Shown here in pieces: positions 47,030 through 59,267 of a stretch of 64,000 nucleotides of DNA. Made by a program: the position numbers and the translations under genes. Source of the DNA: Phaeoceros laevis (lineage: Eukaryota > Anthocerotophyta > Anthocerotopsida > Notothyladales); assembly GCA_049999765.1 (NCBI GenBank), contig JBNGIQ010009458.1, positions 83,258-147,257 on the forward strand. Direction: 5' to 3'. Under the pieces are notes generated by a model. The model saw only the letters and a list, made by a program, of their open reading frames with translations. It was not told the origin of the DNA and did no database searches. The stretch's first letter is position 1, and the number at the start of each line of letters is the position of its first letter.

Positions 47030-49264
47030 GGGTAACCTGTCAGACGATGTCCGCCCTCGGTATGGACTGCTACAGAGCGCGGGTGAATAGGAACTATTCT
47101 TTCACTGCACTCTAATAACCAGGGGACCGAACACACCCGACCTTTACTAACAACTTGACAAGTAAACATGGAAACTGGGATTGACCTTTCCTTCCCCTGG
47201 CTACAGTGGTTTAATTAGGTTATCGGTGACACACTTTGTTGCAATGTGTTTTTACCCGAGCACCTATATAAACCTCCCTCCCTCCTGTAGTGGGCAATTT
47301 CTTGCTTCATGTAATGTCCAACTCAGAACCCCAGATTGGCCTTTTGTTGCCCACATGTGTTTTACCCAAAGCTAGGATAAATCCTTGCTTCCCACAAAAA
47401 AAAGTTCAAGTGGGGCGGTTCTTCCAATGTCAAATGTCCAGTCAATTGATCTCAACTTGTGATGGATGCCATTCTTACCTTTGGCAAACTAAGAAACAAA
47501 CTGGTTTGCTGACTTGGCTGCCTTCTTATTAGCTGCTTAGTTGGACGAAAGTCATTTTGTGAGGATGCTCCTCTCTAAATTGCGGGAGGGTGACTTGAGC
47601 CCACTCGTTGCACACCTCACAATGAAGAAATGAATTACAATATTTGTCCTTATGATGTGAACGTGCAAGACCAAAGCAACTTTCATGTCTTGGAGCCTCA
47701 TGTCTTCTAAGAGTGAAGAGCCTCTTGTCCAGAACCCAAATGCAAATTGGTACTATGCGAACTATTTGTCCAGCACGTAGAACTGCCAGAAATATCGTGC
47801 GAACTATTTGTCTGGAGCACTTAGAAATGCCCGAGATGTCGTCCACCACCTAAAATCTCATTCTATTTACTAAAATCCCGTTATGTTTCCAAGAGTTGCT
47901 CTCAAGGAAAGAAGAAGAGCATATGATACATGCATACCGCCACACCTAAACTTGGTGCCAGGGGAGTCCAAGTCCAAAACTACGGCAGGAGTAACAACGG
48001 AAAGCCGGTGGCACGATATCTAAACTCACAAACAAACCATGAGTTACTATTATAGTTAACTTTTGGGCAGGCCTAGTGGGACCTCTTAAGGTCAAAATTT
48101 TAATTTGTTGAATGGATGGAGAGAGAGGAGAAGGAGAAGAATCCAAGGAGAAGAATCCAATGGTATATACATTTTTTATATTTTATAATAAAAATTTCTT
48201 TAAACAATTATGCTTTGAATCGCCCAGGCTGCTACCAAAAGTCTCTCCAATGTGACGGAAAACGGGGCCGTACAATCTTCTAACCTGATTGTTCCTCGCA
48301 TATTACATCTGTACACGTGGCAAGTAGGCTCATTGGATAGAGCTGAACTAGCTCTTTGGATTGGTAGTAAAAAAAAAATTTTAAAAATATTGCATGTGTA
48401 TTTATTTTCAGAATCGTGGGCAAGGACAGAAGTGGACATATATGTCATGTTGGGTCATTAAGGGTTAAGGGTTAAATTATAATGATTGTTGATTGTAGTG
48501 ATTGATTGATTTATAGTGATTGATGGGGTACTTGCGCACCACACATGGTCGAGGGTTTTACGGTTGTCTTGTTGACTTACGGAAGTGGCAAATAATTGGA
48601 ACAAGTGTTCCGAACTTCCGATTTTCGGATATAGGTAGTCTAGACTCTACATAGGTAGTCTAGACTCTCCATTGGTTTTTTCGTGCGGGCGACTGACTTC
48701 CCCGTGATTCTAAATCGTGAAACCATTAATGTTGTCAATTGTCAGAGTAGGGTATTTCATTCGGTGCGACGGGTTCAAGTGGCACCTCTCCGGGGAGACA
48801 TTTGGAATAGAGAAGCAGTCTCCTGATTCACGATTTTTTGAGGTTTCTGTCTGCCCCTTCCAGACTGGTATGTCCCCAAATTGGCATTGCTGGGCTCACG
48901 AATGAATGCTGTTTGGCGGAATGCGGAATCCTTTGGTATGAGGATGGTTCCTTACGCTTAGTAGGGGTTTGCACTAGCGTGCCTGGATGTGACGATGAGA
49001 ATGATGTCGGTGAGCGTGTCGGTGAATTTAGGGTTTCTGTCTCTGGTGGACAGTCCCGGTGCCTGTTTTCTCGTCGGCACTGGGTGACTGAGCAGCAATC
49101 GGTGTCCTACAGCTAACACCCTCTGCGTCGCTTTGCTAGGTGACTACTTGTAGGGTTGACATCCACCCTGGTCTTGTGGAGAGATATTTGGAGGCCTGTG
49201 CGGCCTCTGATCCCTTTCGCGCACCTCCACCGACAGTTTGTGTTGCTGGATAGCTGGTTTTTTG
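47030..49264. other. Intergenic between NHX and the RING gene
   Basis: About 2.2 kb without a supported gene. It holds the NHX 3' UTR, an AT-rich middle, a repeated ttaagggttaagggttaaa motif at 48461, repeated gattgattgat at 48490-48520, and a 20-bp tandem duplication. Confidence 0.45.
48631..48670. repeat. 20-bp tandem duplication
   Basis: ataggtagtctagactct occurs at 48631 and 48651. Each unit contains the palindrome tctaga. Confidence 0.9.
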
Positions 49265-51055
49265 ATGGATAGGGGAGATCGAATTCTGCCTTCGTCCGAG
49301 GAGAGGGCTTCTGAAGAATCGGAACCAGTGGCAGCAGCATCGCAGGAGGAGCAAGAAGGCGGTGATGCTGCCGGACCTGAGTCGCACCAGCACTGGTGCT
49401 ACCAGTGCAACAAAGAGGTTACTGTTGAATCCGCTGGGGATGATCAGGGCATGGTCTGTGTGGAGTGCAGGAGTGGGTTCGTGGAGATTATGACCACTGC
49501 TCAAGCGGTCCCAGATGTGCGGCGTGCCCAGAGGCGACGCAGAGCACCAGGGAATGCACATGGCCATGGTCGAAGAGCCGTGGAACACCTGTACCCACAG
49601 CAGCTGATGCAAGTATTGCAGCTATTGGGACAGGCGAGCCACACTTCCACACAGCCACCGTCTCCTGTGCAACCTGCGCATGCTGATGCTCCCACGGTGC
49701 GGGACGTGCCAATTCACGGAAGAGAATTGGCGTTTCAGCGCTTAACGGAGGTTGCCCTACAGGGTACAGAGTATGCTCCGGAGCCCTTAGGTGAGGACGA
49801 GGGGCTGCCACCATCAGGAACCTACCCAGGGCGTAATGGTGGTCAAGAAGTAGGTGCAGGAGATGGTGTGAGGGAGCAGTCTCGTGTTGGTAGAGTGGGC
49901 CTTAGGAACCCTTTGAGGTTATTTGTGAGAGAGCAGGTGCGAGAAGAAGGTGCAGGGCCTGACGGGACTGAGAGCGAAACTGACACAGAAGCCATGCCAT
50001 TGGAGCTGGATGGGTGGGACTCATTGGAGGAGGACGAATGGGAGGAGGTGGATGAGAACGAGAGTGAAGCAGGGGGAGAACCCATAGCAGCTGACGAGCA
50101 TGCTGCAGAGCCATTGGAGCAACCAAGACAGGGCAGGCAGAGAAGGGCTCGAGAACTTCACAACCTGCATGTCAGAACGAGGACAATTGAAAACACCCTA
50201 CACCAGTATCTGCAAGACCTCCTGCAGAATCTGGTGGGCCAGAACATTGAGGTGCGGGTGGAGCTGCCTCAAGGTGGAACTCCTTTGTACGTGGGGAACC
50301 CAGGGGACTATGTGGATGCACGAGGGTTCGAGCAGTTGCTGCAACAAATGGCAGAGACGGACAACAGCAGGAGGGGTGCCCCACCTGCCTCAAAATCAGT
50401 CATAGAGTCTCTGCCAACGGTTCTCATAGAGAGGATACATCTGGATGAGGGAACAGCCCTGTGTGCCGTCTGCAAAGATGTGGTGGCTCTAGGTGAGCCA
50501 GCCAAGCAGCTGCCATGTCTGCATCTGTACCACTACGACTGCATCCTGCCCTGGCTGAGTGCAAGGAACTCGTGCCCGGTTTGCCGGTACGAGTTGCCCA
50601 CAGACGACCCTGACTATGAGCAGCAGAGGAATGGCAGGCCCAACGTGCCCTCACCCAATGCCGGAGTCCAGTCTGCAGACAATTCTGCCACCACCGGGGG
50701 CCAACAGCAACAAGGCGGCGGAGGCAACGGGCAGCAGGGGAGCGTGGAGGCGGTGGATGGGCCAGAACAGGACGTCTCCGGAGGCTCAGAGGCTGGGAAT
50801 GCAGACGATGGAGGGACGAGCGGCGGCCCCAGAGGTTGGTTTTTGTTTGGCGCTGGGCCTGTTCTGAGTGTGATGGGAGTTGTCCTGATACTGTTCCTGA
50901 GAAATCGCCTTATGGGACGCAGCCTTGAAGCTCGTGGTGGACAACACATCCGGCGGCAACCCAGACTTTTCCACCAGGAGCCTCGTCTAGAGCAGATGGT
51001 GGGGGGCAGCCACATTCATCCAAGTCGAAGATGGTGGATGCCGTTCCATAGATGA
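49265..51055 (+). CDS. RING-H2 E3 ubiquitin ligase with N-terminal zinc ribbon and C-terminal membrane segment
   Basis: One uninterrupted exon of 596 residues. Near residues 42-70 a zinc-ribbon motif is seen (CYQCNKEV then MVCVECRSGFVE), typical of the plant RING family with an N-terminal zinc finger. The middle is acidic and Arg/Gln-rich. The RING-H2 domain (about residues 398-440) has CAVC, CLHLYHYDC and a closing SCPVC in the expected order with a conserved Trp before it. A hydrophobic segment near the C-terminus (VLSVMGVVLILFLRN) suggests a membrane anchor. It would pair with an E2 enzyme to ubiquitinate unknown targets. The start is the only in-frame ATG ahead of the zinc ribbon. The substrate cannot be inferred. 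Confidence 0.93.
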   Translation: MDRGDRILPSSEERASEESEPVAAASQEEQEGGDAAGPESHQHWCYQCNKEVTVESAGDDQGMVCVECRSGFVEIMTTAQAVPDVRRAQRRRRAPGNAHGHGRRAVEHLYPQQLMQVLQLLGQASHTSTQPPSPVQPAHADAPTVRDVPIHGRELAFQRLTEVALQGTEYAPEPLGEDEGLPPSGTYPGRNGGQEVGAGDGVREQSRVGRVGLRNPLRLFVREQVREEGAGPDGTESETDTEAMPLELDGWDSLEEDEWEEVDENESEAGGEPIAADEHAAEPLEQPRQGRQRRARELHNLHVRTRTIENTLHQYLQDLLQNLVGQNIEVRVELPQGGTPLYVGNPGDYVDARGFEQLLQQMAETDNSRRGAPPASKSVIESLPTVLIERIHLDEGTALCAVCKDVVALGEPAKQLPCLHLYHYDCILPWLSARNSCPVCRYELPTDDPDYEQQRNGRPNVPSPNAGVQSADNSATTGGQQQQGGGGNGQQGSVEAVDGPEQDVSGGSEAGNADDGGTSGGPRGWFLFGAGPVLSVMGVVLILFLRNRLMGRSLEARGGQHIRRQPRLFHQEPRLEQMVGGSHIHPSRRWWMPFHR

Positions 51056-52317
51056 TGAGGGTCGAACTTCTTGACAAATGTTTGTCATATTTATTTGGAA
51101 GTTGCCCAGACCGACTTGTGCCCGAGACTCTGAGGGAGTTTTGGTATCAATCGGCTCTAATATATTGTAGTTGCTCGATTTATTAGTTCTAATCTTCCGT
51201 TCCCGGAGAAGCTTGTGGTCTTAATTTTCAGCACAGAAAACCCCACCTTTAAGTGACGGTGGAGCACATACCGACCTGGCGCCGAAAGGCAGAGTAGAAC
51301 GAAATGCTCAACCGCCCACTTTTCGGAACTGGCAATGCACTAAACCCGCCGCAGCCGCAATCGGAACAAAGCCAAACCTACCAACGGCTTTGCCGGTTCA
51401 ACTACGCGCCATGTGTCGGCTGAAATTTCTTCCGACGTGGATAAGACAGGCGATGACGAGGACGGCTGCGCCTGACTCGGAGGATAGGTTAAAGGACCGT
51501 TCGGCGTGGCCGCCGGATGCTCGCCCACGTCGGAGCCCCACGTCACACGCTCCATGTCATTCGAAACCCAAGGCCGCAAGCTTCGTTTGGCCTTCCAACA
51601 GCCAAATGGACCATCGTTTTTCATTCTCGAGCACCTCCTACTCCTCTCACTCGTGTTGTCCCGGTTTCGTTTACTCATCTCATCACGTCTCAACATCGCA
51701 TCACGTCTCGTGCCGCCGGGCCTGATCGCCTGATCTGAACAAGGACTGCAGTGAAGTCCAGTCCTTCACCCGCGTCCGTACGCACGCCGGATCCGGCATT
51801 GTTAGCATCGAGCGAGCTTAGCTACGCTGTGAGAGTAGAGGAGGATTGATTCTTCCGTCCTGGGAAAGGGCGGGGCGGGGGTGTGGAAGGAGTTGTAGTT
51901 GAACTGCATGCAATTTGGCCGGTAGATCTGGCTCAGCTGGGAACGCAGGGGTGCGGGCTGCGGCCGCGGCAGGAGCAGGTGTGGTGCGTACAGGGTGGCC
52001 GGGAAGGGAGTAACGGGAACAAGCTCAAGGGCAAGACCTGGCATGTGGCGGTCCGGGCGCCGCCGTGCCTGGTGGGGCTGAGCCTCGGCAGTAGCAGCAG
52101 CAGCAGATCACAGTACAAAAGCCTGCTTGTTCGGCTCCCTCTGGGAGCTGAGTTGTCTGGCAGGCTGGGGACCTTTGCGGGCTGGGTGGGTAGCAGCATA
52201 GCCGCCGCCTTCTTCTCCTCTCTGGAGCGCTCCTCATGCCTGGCGCTCTCCACCACGGACAGCGACGGGGAGGGGGAGGAGGAGCTGCTTCCCACTCATA
52301 GCCGAGGCGTTCTGGTG
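51056..52317. other. Intergenic and 5' region of HPPD, with an ATG-less open frame
   Basis: The RING gene 3' UTR is followed by moderately GC-rich sequence. From about 51883 to 52317 the HPPD frame is open without a stop but without an ATG (see findings). Confidence 0.5.
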
Positions 52318-53720
52318 ATGGACCCCGGGGAGGAGGACGGTGCGGCAGGGGTGATGCCGCTGGTAGGGTTTAGCCGCTTCCAGCGCCACAACCCCATGTC
52401 GGATCTCTTCAAGGTGCTGCGCTTCCACCACATCGAGTTCTGGTGCGGGGACGCCACCAACACATGGAAGCGATTCGGGTGGGGGCTGGGGATGCACCTG
52501 GTGGCCAAGTCGGATCAGAGCACGGGCAACCAGACCTACGCCAGCTACGTGCTGCAGTCGCACCAGCTGCTCATGGCCTTCACGGCCCCCTACTCCAGCA
52601 AGATTGACCAGTCGGGATCGCGGCCCCCACACCCCGGCTACGATCCGGAGGAGGCCCGCAAGTTCACCTCCGCACACGGCCTGGCTGTTCGCGCGGTGGG
52701 TGTGTTGGTGGAGGACGCTGAAGCTGCATTCAGGACCAGTGTGGCCAACGGGGCGGTGCCCGTGCTGGAGCCGCACCAGCTCAGGGATGCGCGGGGGAGC
52801 ATGGTGGTGGCGGAGGTGAAGCTCTACGGGGACGTGGTGCTGCGGTACGTCAGCACTGAGGGATTTTCCGGTGCCTTTCTGCCAAACTACGAGGCTGTGG
52901 AGTCGCTGCCACTGAGCTATGGCCTGCGCCGGCTGGACCACGCTGTGGGCAACGTCCACAGCCTGCTTAAGACCATCAAGTACGTGGCTGGGTTCACCGG
53001 ATTCCACGAGTTCGCGGAATTCACAGCCGAGGACGTGGGCACCTCCGACAGCGGCCTCAACAGCGTGGTTCTCTCCAGCAACAACGAGATGGTGCTGCTG
53101 CCCCTGAACGAGCCTACCTACGGCACCAAGCGCAAGTCGCAGATCCAGACCTACTTGGAGCACAACGAGGGGCCCGGGCTGCAGCACCTGGCTCTCAGCT
53201 GCGATGACATCTTCTCCACGGTCAAGGAGATGCAGATGCGGTCTGCTGTGGGAGGGTTCGAGTTCATGCCAAAGCCGCCCGCCAACTACTACCGGGACCT
53301 GCCCAAGCGCATAGGCTCTGTGCTGTCCGCAGCGCAGTTCAAGCAGTGCGAGGAGCTGGGGATTCTGGTGGACAAGGATGACCAGGGCGTGTTGCTGCAG
53401 CTTTTCACCAAGCCTCTTGGCGACAGGTAAGGCTAGAATTTTGATTTCTCCTTGTTTTCCTCCCTGTTCCCAAGGCAATGGATGGATGAATCAACAAGGA
53501 AAGAATGTTTGTTTATGCATGTGTGCCGGTGGCTGGTTGCTGCAGGCCCACTGTGTTCATCGAGGTCATCCAGCGTGTAGGCTGCATGAGCCGTGATGAG
53601 GAGGGGCGGCCCTTCCAGAAGGCTGGGTGTGGAGGATTCGGCAAGGGCAACTTTTCAGCCCTCTTCAAATCTATTGAGGAATATGAGAAGACCTTGGATG
53701 GGACGGCGAGGAAGAACTAG
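52318..53720 (+). CDS. HPPD: 4-Hydroxyphenylpyruvate dioxygenase
   Basis: A non-heme Fe(II) enzyme converting 4-hydroxyphenylpyruvate to homogentisate, the head-group precursor of tocopherols and plastoquinone and a step in tyrosine breakdown. Exons 52318-53426 and 53546-53720 close in phase, giving 427 residues, the normal plant length. Family blocks are VLRFHHIEFWCGDAT, SHQLLMAFTAPY and SAHGLAVRAV. The facial triad is seen as His in LRRLDHAVGNV, His in GPGLQHLAL and Glu in TVFIEVIQR (exon 2). The product ends with the conserved C-terminal GGFGKGNFSALFKSIE helix. The start at MDPGEEDG is the first in-frame ATG and matches cytosolic plant HPPD N-termini. No damage is visible. Confidence 0.97.
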
Positions 53721-55050
53721 ATGTGCAGAGTTGCCTCTTACTTAGTGTTTACTGACCTGTGATAGATACAGCCAACAGAAACAATAAAACTTTTGCCACT
53801 TCAGATTCATAGGCAAGTATGCATCTCCCATTCTACTTGCGAACTGCATCACAGCAAGCGCTGTTGCTTGGTGTACATTTGGTTGGATAAGTCAGTAGCT
53901 CTTACTGACAGACGAAATTTTCTGCACATTGTGGCCTTCGATCATACACGCATATTACTTGTCAATATTTTTTCCTGTTCGGTTCTGGTTTGATTAGATT
54001 TTGTATCCTCTGACGTGTGCCTGGTGTTCCTTGATTACATTTACTTGAATGAGAGCAAATGCATGGATCTGGGCAGTGAATCAGTCCACTCGCGTATCGT
54101 GTAGCCTGTAAGATTCCAAACGACCGGCCATGGTCTTCACATGCCTGTTTCAGACTGTCACATCCAGTTCGTGCATCTTCATCTTCTGTGGCCAATTTGG
54201 ATACGATACGCCACCTCACCAGTGCGAGCGTGATCATAACTCGTCGCCAACCTGGAAGATATGCAAGTACAGCCATGGTGACATGAGGAGCGGTCGGAAG
54301 AGATTGAAATGCATCGGCCTTTTGTGATGCGGTGGCACCAAATCCATTGATCCACAGCCACCGGTACTTCACAGGTAGGAGTGAAAGTTACAGGTAGGAA
54401 AACCCTAAACCCTTCACTCTTCCTTCTCCTTGCACAGTTCAACGATCAACCAGTTGTCAACTGCATGTGGCGCTTGCAATGAAAAAACAATTGGTGACTT
54501 CCCTGTTGAAGCTCGGAACTTTGATCTGTCCATTGGATTGTTTGAGGAAGGAAGTATATCTCATCCAGCACGTAGTAAAGTTTTTTCTTCTTCATTCTTC
54601 TTCTTCCTGTTGAGCAGTAACTTATGTTTGGTTTACCACCATGACTTTACCACCACTTTCAAATTCCAGAAATTTGATATTTCCATTTCGTGCTAACTCG
54701 TGCAGCTTGTTCTTCCAGTTTCTCGCACTGCTTCCTGGGGACCGTAACATGACACATGTACTTCGTTTCTTTAATGAAAGCACCGGCTATTACCACGAGT
54801 GGTATCATTTGTCAACGACTAACTACGGGTGGAAATAACGAAAGTAAAAGGTTAATAACAATTTCCGAAATTCCGACTAGGACGCACGAGTCAAAATTGT
54901 TAGGGCTTCGGGGTGCCAGGGTTTAACGTTGTTGCAAGAATCCTTTGGAGCGGGAAGGAACAGGCCCTCACTGCGCTTGGATTGGGGAAGGAAGTGGAAG
55001 CTCCAGTGCCCCTGCTACTTCTAGGGAGAGGGTTTGATCACTCAGCCAGG
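53721..55050. other. Intergenic between HPPD and the snRNP gene
   Basis: It contains the HPPD 3' UTR (aataaa at 53783) and the upstream region of the next gene. Short frames only. Confidence 0.45.
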
Positions 55051-56286
55051 ATGCAGCAGATGCATGTGGACACGCCGCCCAATCAGACCATCTACATCAA
55101 CAACCTGAATGAGAAGGTGAAGAAAGAAGGTTTGTGTGCCGCCTCCTCAGTGAGCTCGAATTTTTCTGAATGTTCTCCGGGGCGTTGAATGCGGTGTGCA
55201 CGCACATGAGCTCTGCATTGCGCCAACTTGTTAGCTGACAGTTCGGACTGTTTGTAGAGTTGAAAAAATCGCTGTATGCTGTCTTCTCTCAATTCGGGAA
55301 GATCGTGGACATTGTCGCTTGCAAGACCTTGAAGCTCAGGGGACAGGCGTGGGTCGTCTTCGATGAAGTTACTGCTGGTACCAACGCCTTGCGGCAGATG
55401 CAGGACTTTCCCTTCTATGACAAGCCTATGGTAACTACCCACTTTTTTGCCTCAGCTTTGCAGTCCAACTGGTCGTGTATGCTGACAGAATTGTACTTGC
55501 CCTACGCTGTTTCTGACTGTCTAGGCTGTATGACTCCCTCAAGGGTCAGCGATTGTTTTTCCATCTGTTAGGGTAAAGCTCTCAACTTGACGATCTGAGT
55601 TTGAATGTCGTTGTGTGGGAACCTGTGTTGATATGCCTCAGAGAATACAGTACGCGAAGACGAAGTCTGATGCCATTGCTAAAGCGGATGGAACTTATGT
55701 CCCGAAAGAAAAGCGCAAGAAACAGGAAGAGAAGGGTAAGTCAGAGTTTTAACAACGTGATGTGCACGGCGAGCAGCTGTGGGTGGCTAACTGTTTTGAT
55801 GCAACTTCGATGCAGCTGAAAGAAAGAGGCGGGAGGCACAGCAAGATGGTTCACAACCTGGGCCAGCTTTGCCGATGTATTATGGGGGACAAGCTCAGGT
55901 GAAGATTTTCCTCGTGTCCATTTCTCCTTGTTTTGAGACATTAGGTTTCAGGTTGCTTACGTGCGTTTTTGACACTTCGTATGTTTGTACAGAACGCTCA
56001 ATCAAACCAGTTCCAGCAGATGAGACCACCTATGCATGAGGCCCCAGCTCCTCCCAACAACATTCTTTTCGTGCAAAACTTACCACATGAGGCCACCAGT
56101 ATGATGCTACAGATGCTCTTCCAACAGTTCCCTGGTTTTAAGGAGGTCAGGATGATTGAGGCCAAGCCGGGCATAGCCTTTGTGGAGTTTGGCGATGACA
56201 TGCAAGCATCAGATGCAATGAATCCATTGCAAAATTTCAAGATCACTCCCACCCATGCAATGCAAATCTCCTATGCCAAGAAGTGA
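55051..56286 (+). CDS. U1A/U2B''-type spliceosomal RNA-binding protein
   Basis: Exons 55051-55129, 55258-55430, 55642-55735, 55816-55898 and 55993-56286 close in phase, giving 240 residues. The first RRM has [12 protein letters not shown] as RNP2 and RGQAWVVF as RNP1, followed by [19 protein letters not shown] charged linker ([16 protein letters not shown]) and a Gln/Pro-rich stretch lead to the second RRM ([23 protein letters not shown]). This is the U1A/U2B'' family, which binds stem-loops of U1 or U2 snRNA in the nucleus. KKEELKKSLY and the ERKR linker lean towards U2B'', other positions towards U1A; early-diverging plants may use one protein for both. The start is the ATG just before the first RRM. 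Confidence 0.95.
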
Positions 56287-58079
56287 TGCCGCTGCCGGGT
56301 GAACAACATTTTGTACCTATGGATCAATAGTTGTAACTAGTCTATTGAGTTCAAGTTTTCCCTTTTTCACTCACCTGAACAGTTTGGCCTGGTATTGAGA
56401 CACCCTGCAACTTGAATGGCCCCTAAACCTTGGAGGGCTTGCAGAATCTGACATGTAACCTGTAAATCCCAGTGGTATTGGGTGCTCAGTTGCTTAGTGC
56501 TGTCCTTCCTGTCTGCAAGCGTAAGTAGACTAGAAGTGGTGTTTTGTCAATCTGATGTGCTAGTGCCCTGTGAAAGTATTGAGATACTTTGCAGAACAGT
56601 GATCGAATGGTGGCTGGGCCCGCTTTGTATCGCTTTATCTAGCAGCTCGAGGAACGGCTTTGACAACGATTGGTGGAGAGGAAGCATGTGGCCGGCCGTA
56701 AAGGTCCGCTCCGACCATGTTACCACACTTCGAATCTATGCTTCCAACATGACGACCGCCATGACGCAATTTACTGAAGGAGCCGGACCTAATTAAAAGA
56801 AATTCATTGTACCAAAATATCCCCAACTTGGCAACTTATCCTATATGATAGACCTCATGACTTACTCCGTGATCGCTTAAAACTGCTACAAAGAGTCACC
56901 GGGTAAACCTCATTCCTTGAAGAACCTCCAACAAAGAACACGTACTTTGAGTATCAATAAGGCTTTGATCAATTAAGGCCTAACTATATATCAATTTGCA
57001 TATGGTAGTCATGAAAGGGAAAAAAGAGATGCAACTTGAGCCTAAGAATTTCTAAAAATCACTAGCATATGCGCCCTCCCAAGGTCATATGTAAAAACCG
57101 GTCATTTGGGGGCCAAAAAAAGGCACAAATGATAAAAAAAGTGATCTCAAAGACTCACCCTGCCTCCTGTCCATTAAGGGTTTATTCACTCCATCTTGTA
57201 AGAAAATGATTGTGAACTTAGTATTGATAGTGTGCAAGTCAAGTCACACTCCATCAAAATTTATTTGTTCGTCTACTATCTCCATTGCCTTGGACAGACT
57301 TCTTGGACCCGTAAGAGTGTTAAGCACGTAGTAAAGTTGTTCTTCACACTCTCCCAACCTTCCCTAACTGCTCTTGCTTTGCCGGATGGGAAGCTGGTGT
57401 CATCTTTGGCTTTTCGCTTTGGGTTGAGGCTTCTTTTAGGATAGGTGTGGGCTGAATTCATACACTCGTATGGCGCCCTAAACGCTATAAATAAGCTCCT
57501 CACTCGTTTCGAAAGTCCAAATGCGCCAGCGGTGCCACGAAATTGCAAGAAAAGTACAGTAATAAAATACCAACACAGGGCCGAAAAAGCCGTGCACGAG
57601 GATTTGTCCGTTTAAAGGTACCGTTAGACGGCAGGCAGCATGCGGGTTCGAACCTCACCCCTTGCCCTACGACAATTTCCGAGTCTCGCGTCAAAAGTGG
57701 CCTGGCAAAAGGTAACCGCGCTTGTACCTTTCCATTGGTCTCTCTGTCTGTCTGCAGCATTTCCCTCCTGTGCTGTGCCCGCTTGGGGACAGATCGATCA
57801 CCAGTCCCCCGTCCGTCCTCCAAATCGCTTGGGGCTGTTGCTCTGCACCCCGAGGATTGCCGTTAGGACGAAGCGGTGGTTCACTAACTCTGACAGTGCA
57901 ACCTGGCGATCTTGGTGATTGAGTGGCGGAGAAGCTGGACTGAATAATTGGTTCACGTATTGGCATGGTCGCTTGCTATGGTGCTCTCAGTTGGTCTTGC
58001 TGTTGTGACCGATAGATTTTGTTTTGCACAGGATGCGTTGCAGTGATTCTCCTTCCCTCCCTCCCTCCGTCCGTCGCTT
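56287..58079. other. Intergenic between snRNP and UBC22 genes
   Basis: No supported gene. At 57644-57660 gcgggttcgaacctcac resembles a Pol III B box, but no tRNA fold could be drawn around it. A run of tccctccctccctccg-like repeats precedes the UBC22 ATG. Confidence 0.45.
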
Positions 58080-59267
58080 ATGTCGGTCTCTGTGGCGCAG
58101 GCAACAAATGAGAACTTACCTCCGAAAGTGATGAGGGAGCTCGCCCGAGAGTTGAAAAGCCTGGATGAAAGTCCTCCTGAAGATATAAGGGTTCTGATCA
58201 ATGAGGACAACTTTTCAAACATTTTTGCGGACATCGAAGGACCACGTATGTTGTCACCTAAGACGCCCGCTCCTTTCACGTCTTGTTTTTGATGAATGCA
58301 GCTGCAGGGAAGTGACTGAGTTTGCTAGGGTTTACTTGGCCGCAGATGGCACTCCATACGAGGGAGGTGTGTTCAGATTGAAGCTCATTCTCGGACAAGA
58401 TTTTCCTCAAACTCCCCCAAAAGGTATGCGATGTTGCGCACTGGACTGTCCCCTTTTTATTGAGATGACACGGTTGACCGGAAATGCAGGGTGCATATTG
58501 ACAGCCGTGCTATGCAGGTTACTTTGTCACGAGGATTTTCCATCCCAATGTCGCTAAGAATGGAGAAATTTGTGTGAATACACTGAAGAAAGACTGGAAA
58601 CCAACATTAGGTCTCCGGCACATCCTCCTTGTACGCCCCCCGCCCCTCCCTAGACCATTGGAGTTTGGCTTTGTTTTGTCCGGAGAGGTATGTCCGTAGT
58701 GAACAAGTAGGGTTTGGGGTTGACAGTTTGCATGTCTTGTGGGCTATTGTGTCTATTATCCTGTGTTTCCAGGTAGTGAGGTGTCTGCTGATAGAGCCGT
58801 TCCCTGAGTCGGCTTTAAATGAGGAAGCTGGGAAGATGTTGATGGAAGACTACGATGGTTATGCAAAGCATGCCAGGTACCAGAGGATCTATGTTTAACT
58901 CGAGAAGTGGTCGGTTTGGTGGTTTACACAGCATGGTACTCAAAGTAAAAACTGATGATTGTGCTGCAGGCTTATGACGAGCATTCATGCCCTGAAGCCG
59001 AAACAGAAGAGCAAGACAGGGATTGCCGAGTCCACAAGTGTGAATGCGCCAGACTCGGATAAAATGCTGCACACTCCTCTGACTCACAACACTGCGAACA
59101 AGGATAACAGCAACCTGGAGTCGGCGGTGATGTGCATTGGCAGTGAGGCTGTCACTGCAAATATATCCCCAAGTGCCAAGAAGCCAAAGGGAGAGTTGGG
59201 ATCTGCCAAGGTGGTTGTGGACAAGAAAAAGAATGATGTAAGAAAGAAGAGTTTAAAGCGGTTGTAG
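58080..59267 (+). CDS. UBC22: Ubiquitin-conjugating enzyme E2, UBC22/UBE2S type
   Basis: Exons 58080-58245, 58346-58423, 58518-58630, 58773-58876 and 58970-59267 close in phase, giving 252 residues. The UBC fold starts [16 protein letters not shown]. Family blocks are [45 protein letters not shown] (the active-site Cys in EICVN) and [17 protein letters not shown]. This is the UBE2S-like clade; plant UBC22 is linked to Lys11-type chains and cell division. A tail of about 90 residues follows the core and ends in a Lys/Arg cluster, as in UBE2S. Introns are 94-142 bp. The start ATG is directly followed by a family-typical N-terminus. Confidence 0.96.

Noticed and set aside
52234-53478. 414-codon minus-strand open frame opposite HPPD
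   Set aside because: HPPD on the plus strand has all iron ligands and family blocks; the antisense frame is His/Leu/Val-rich noise from codon bias.
57600-57680. B-box-like gggttcgaacc as a tRNA gene
   Set aside because: No acceptor, D or anticodon stem could be paired around it.
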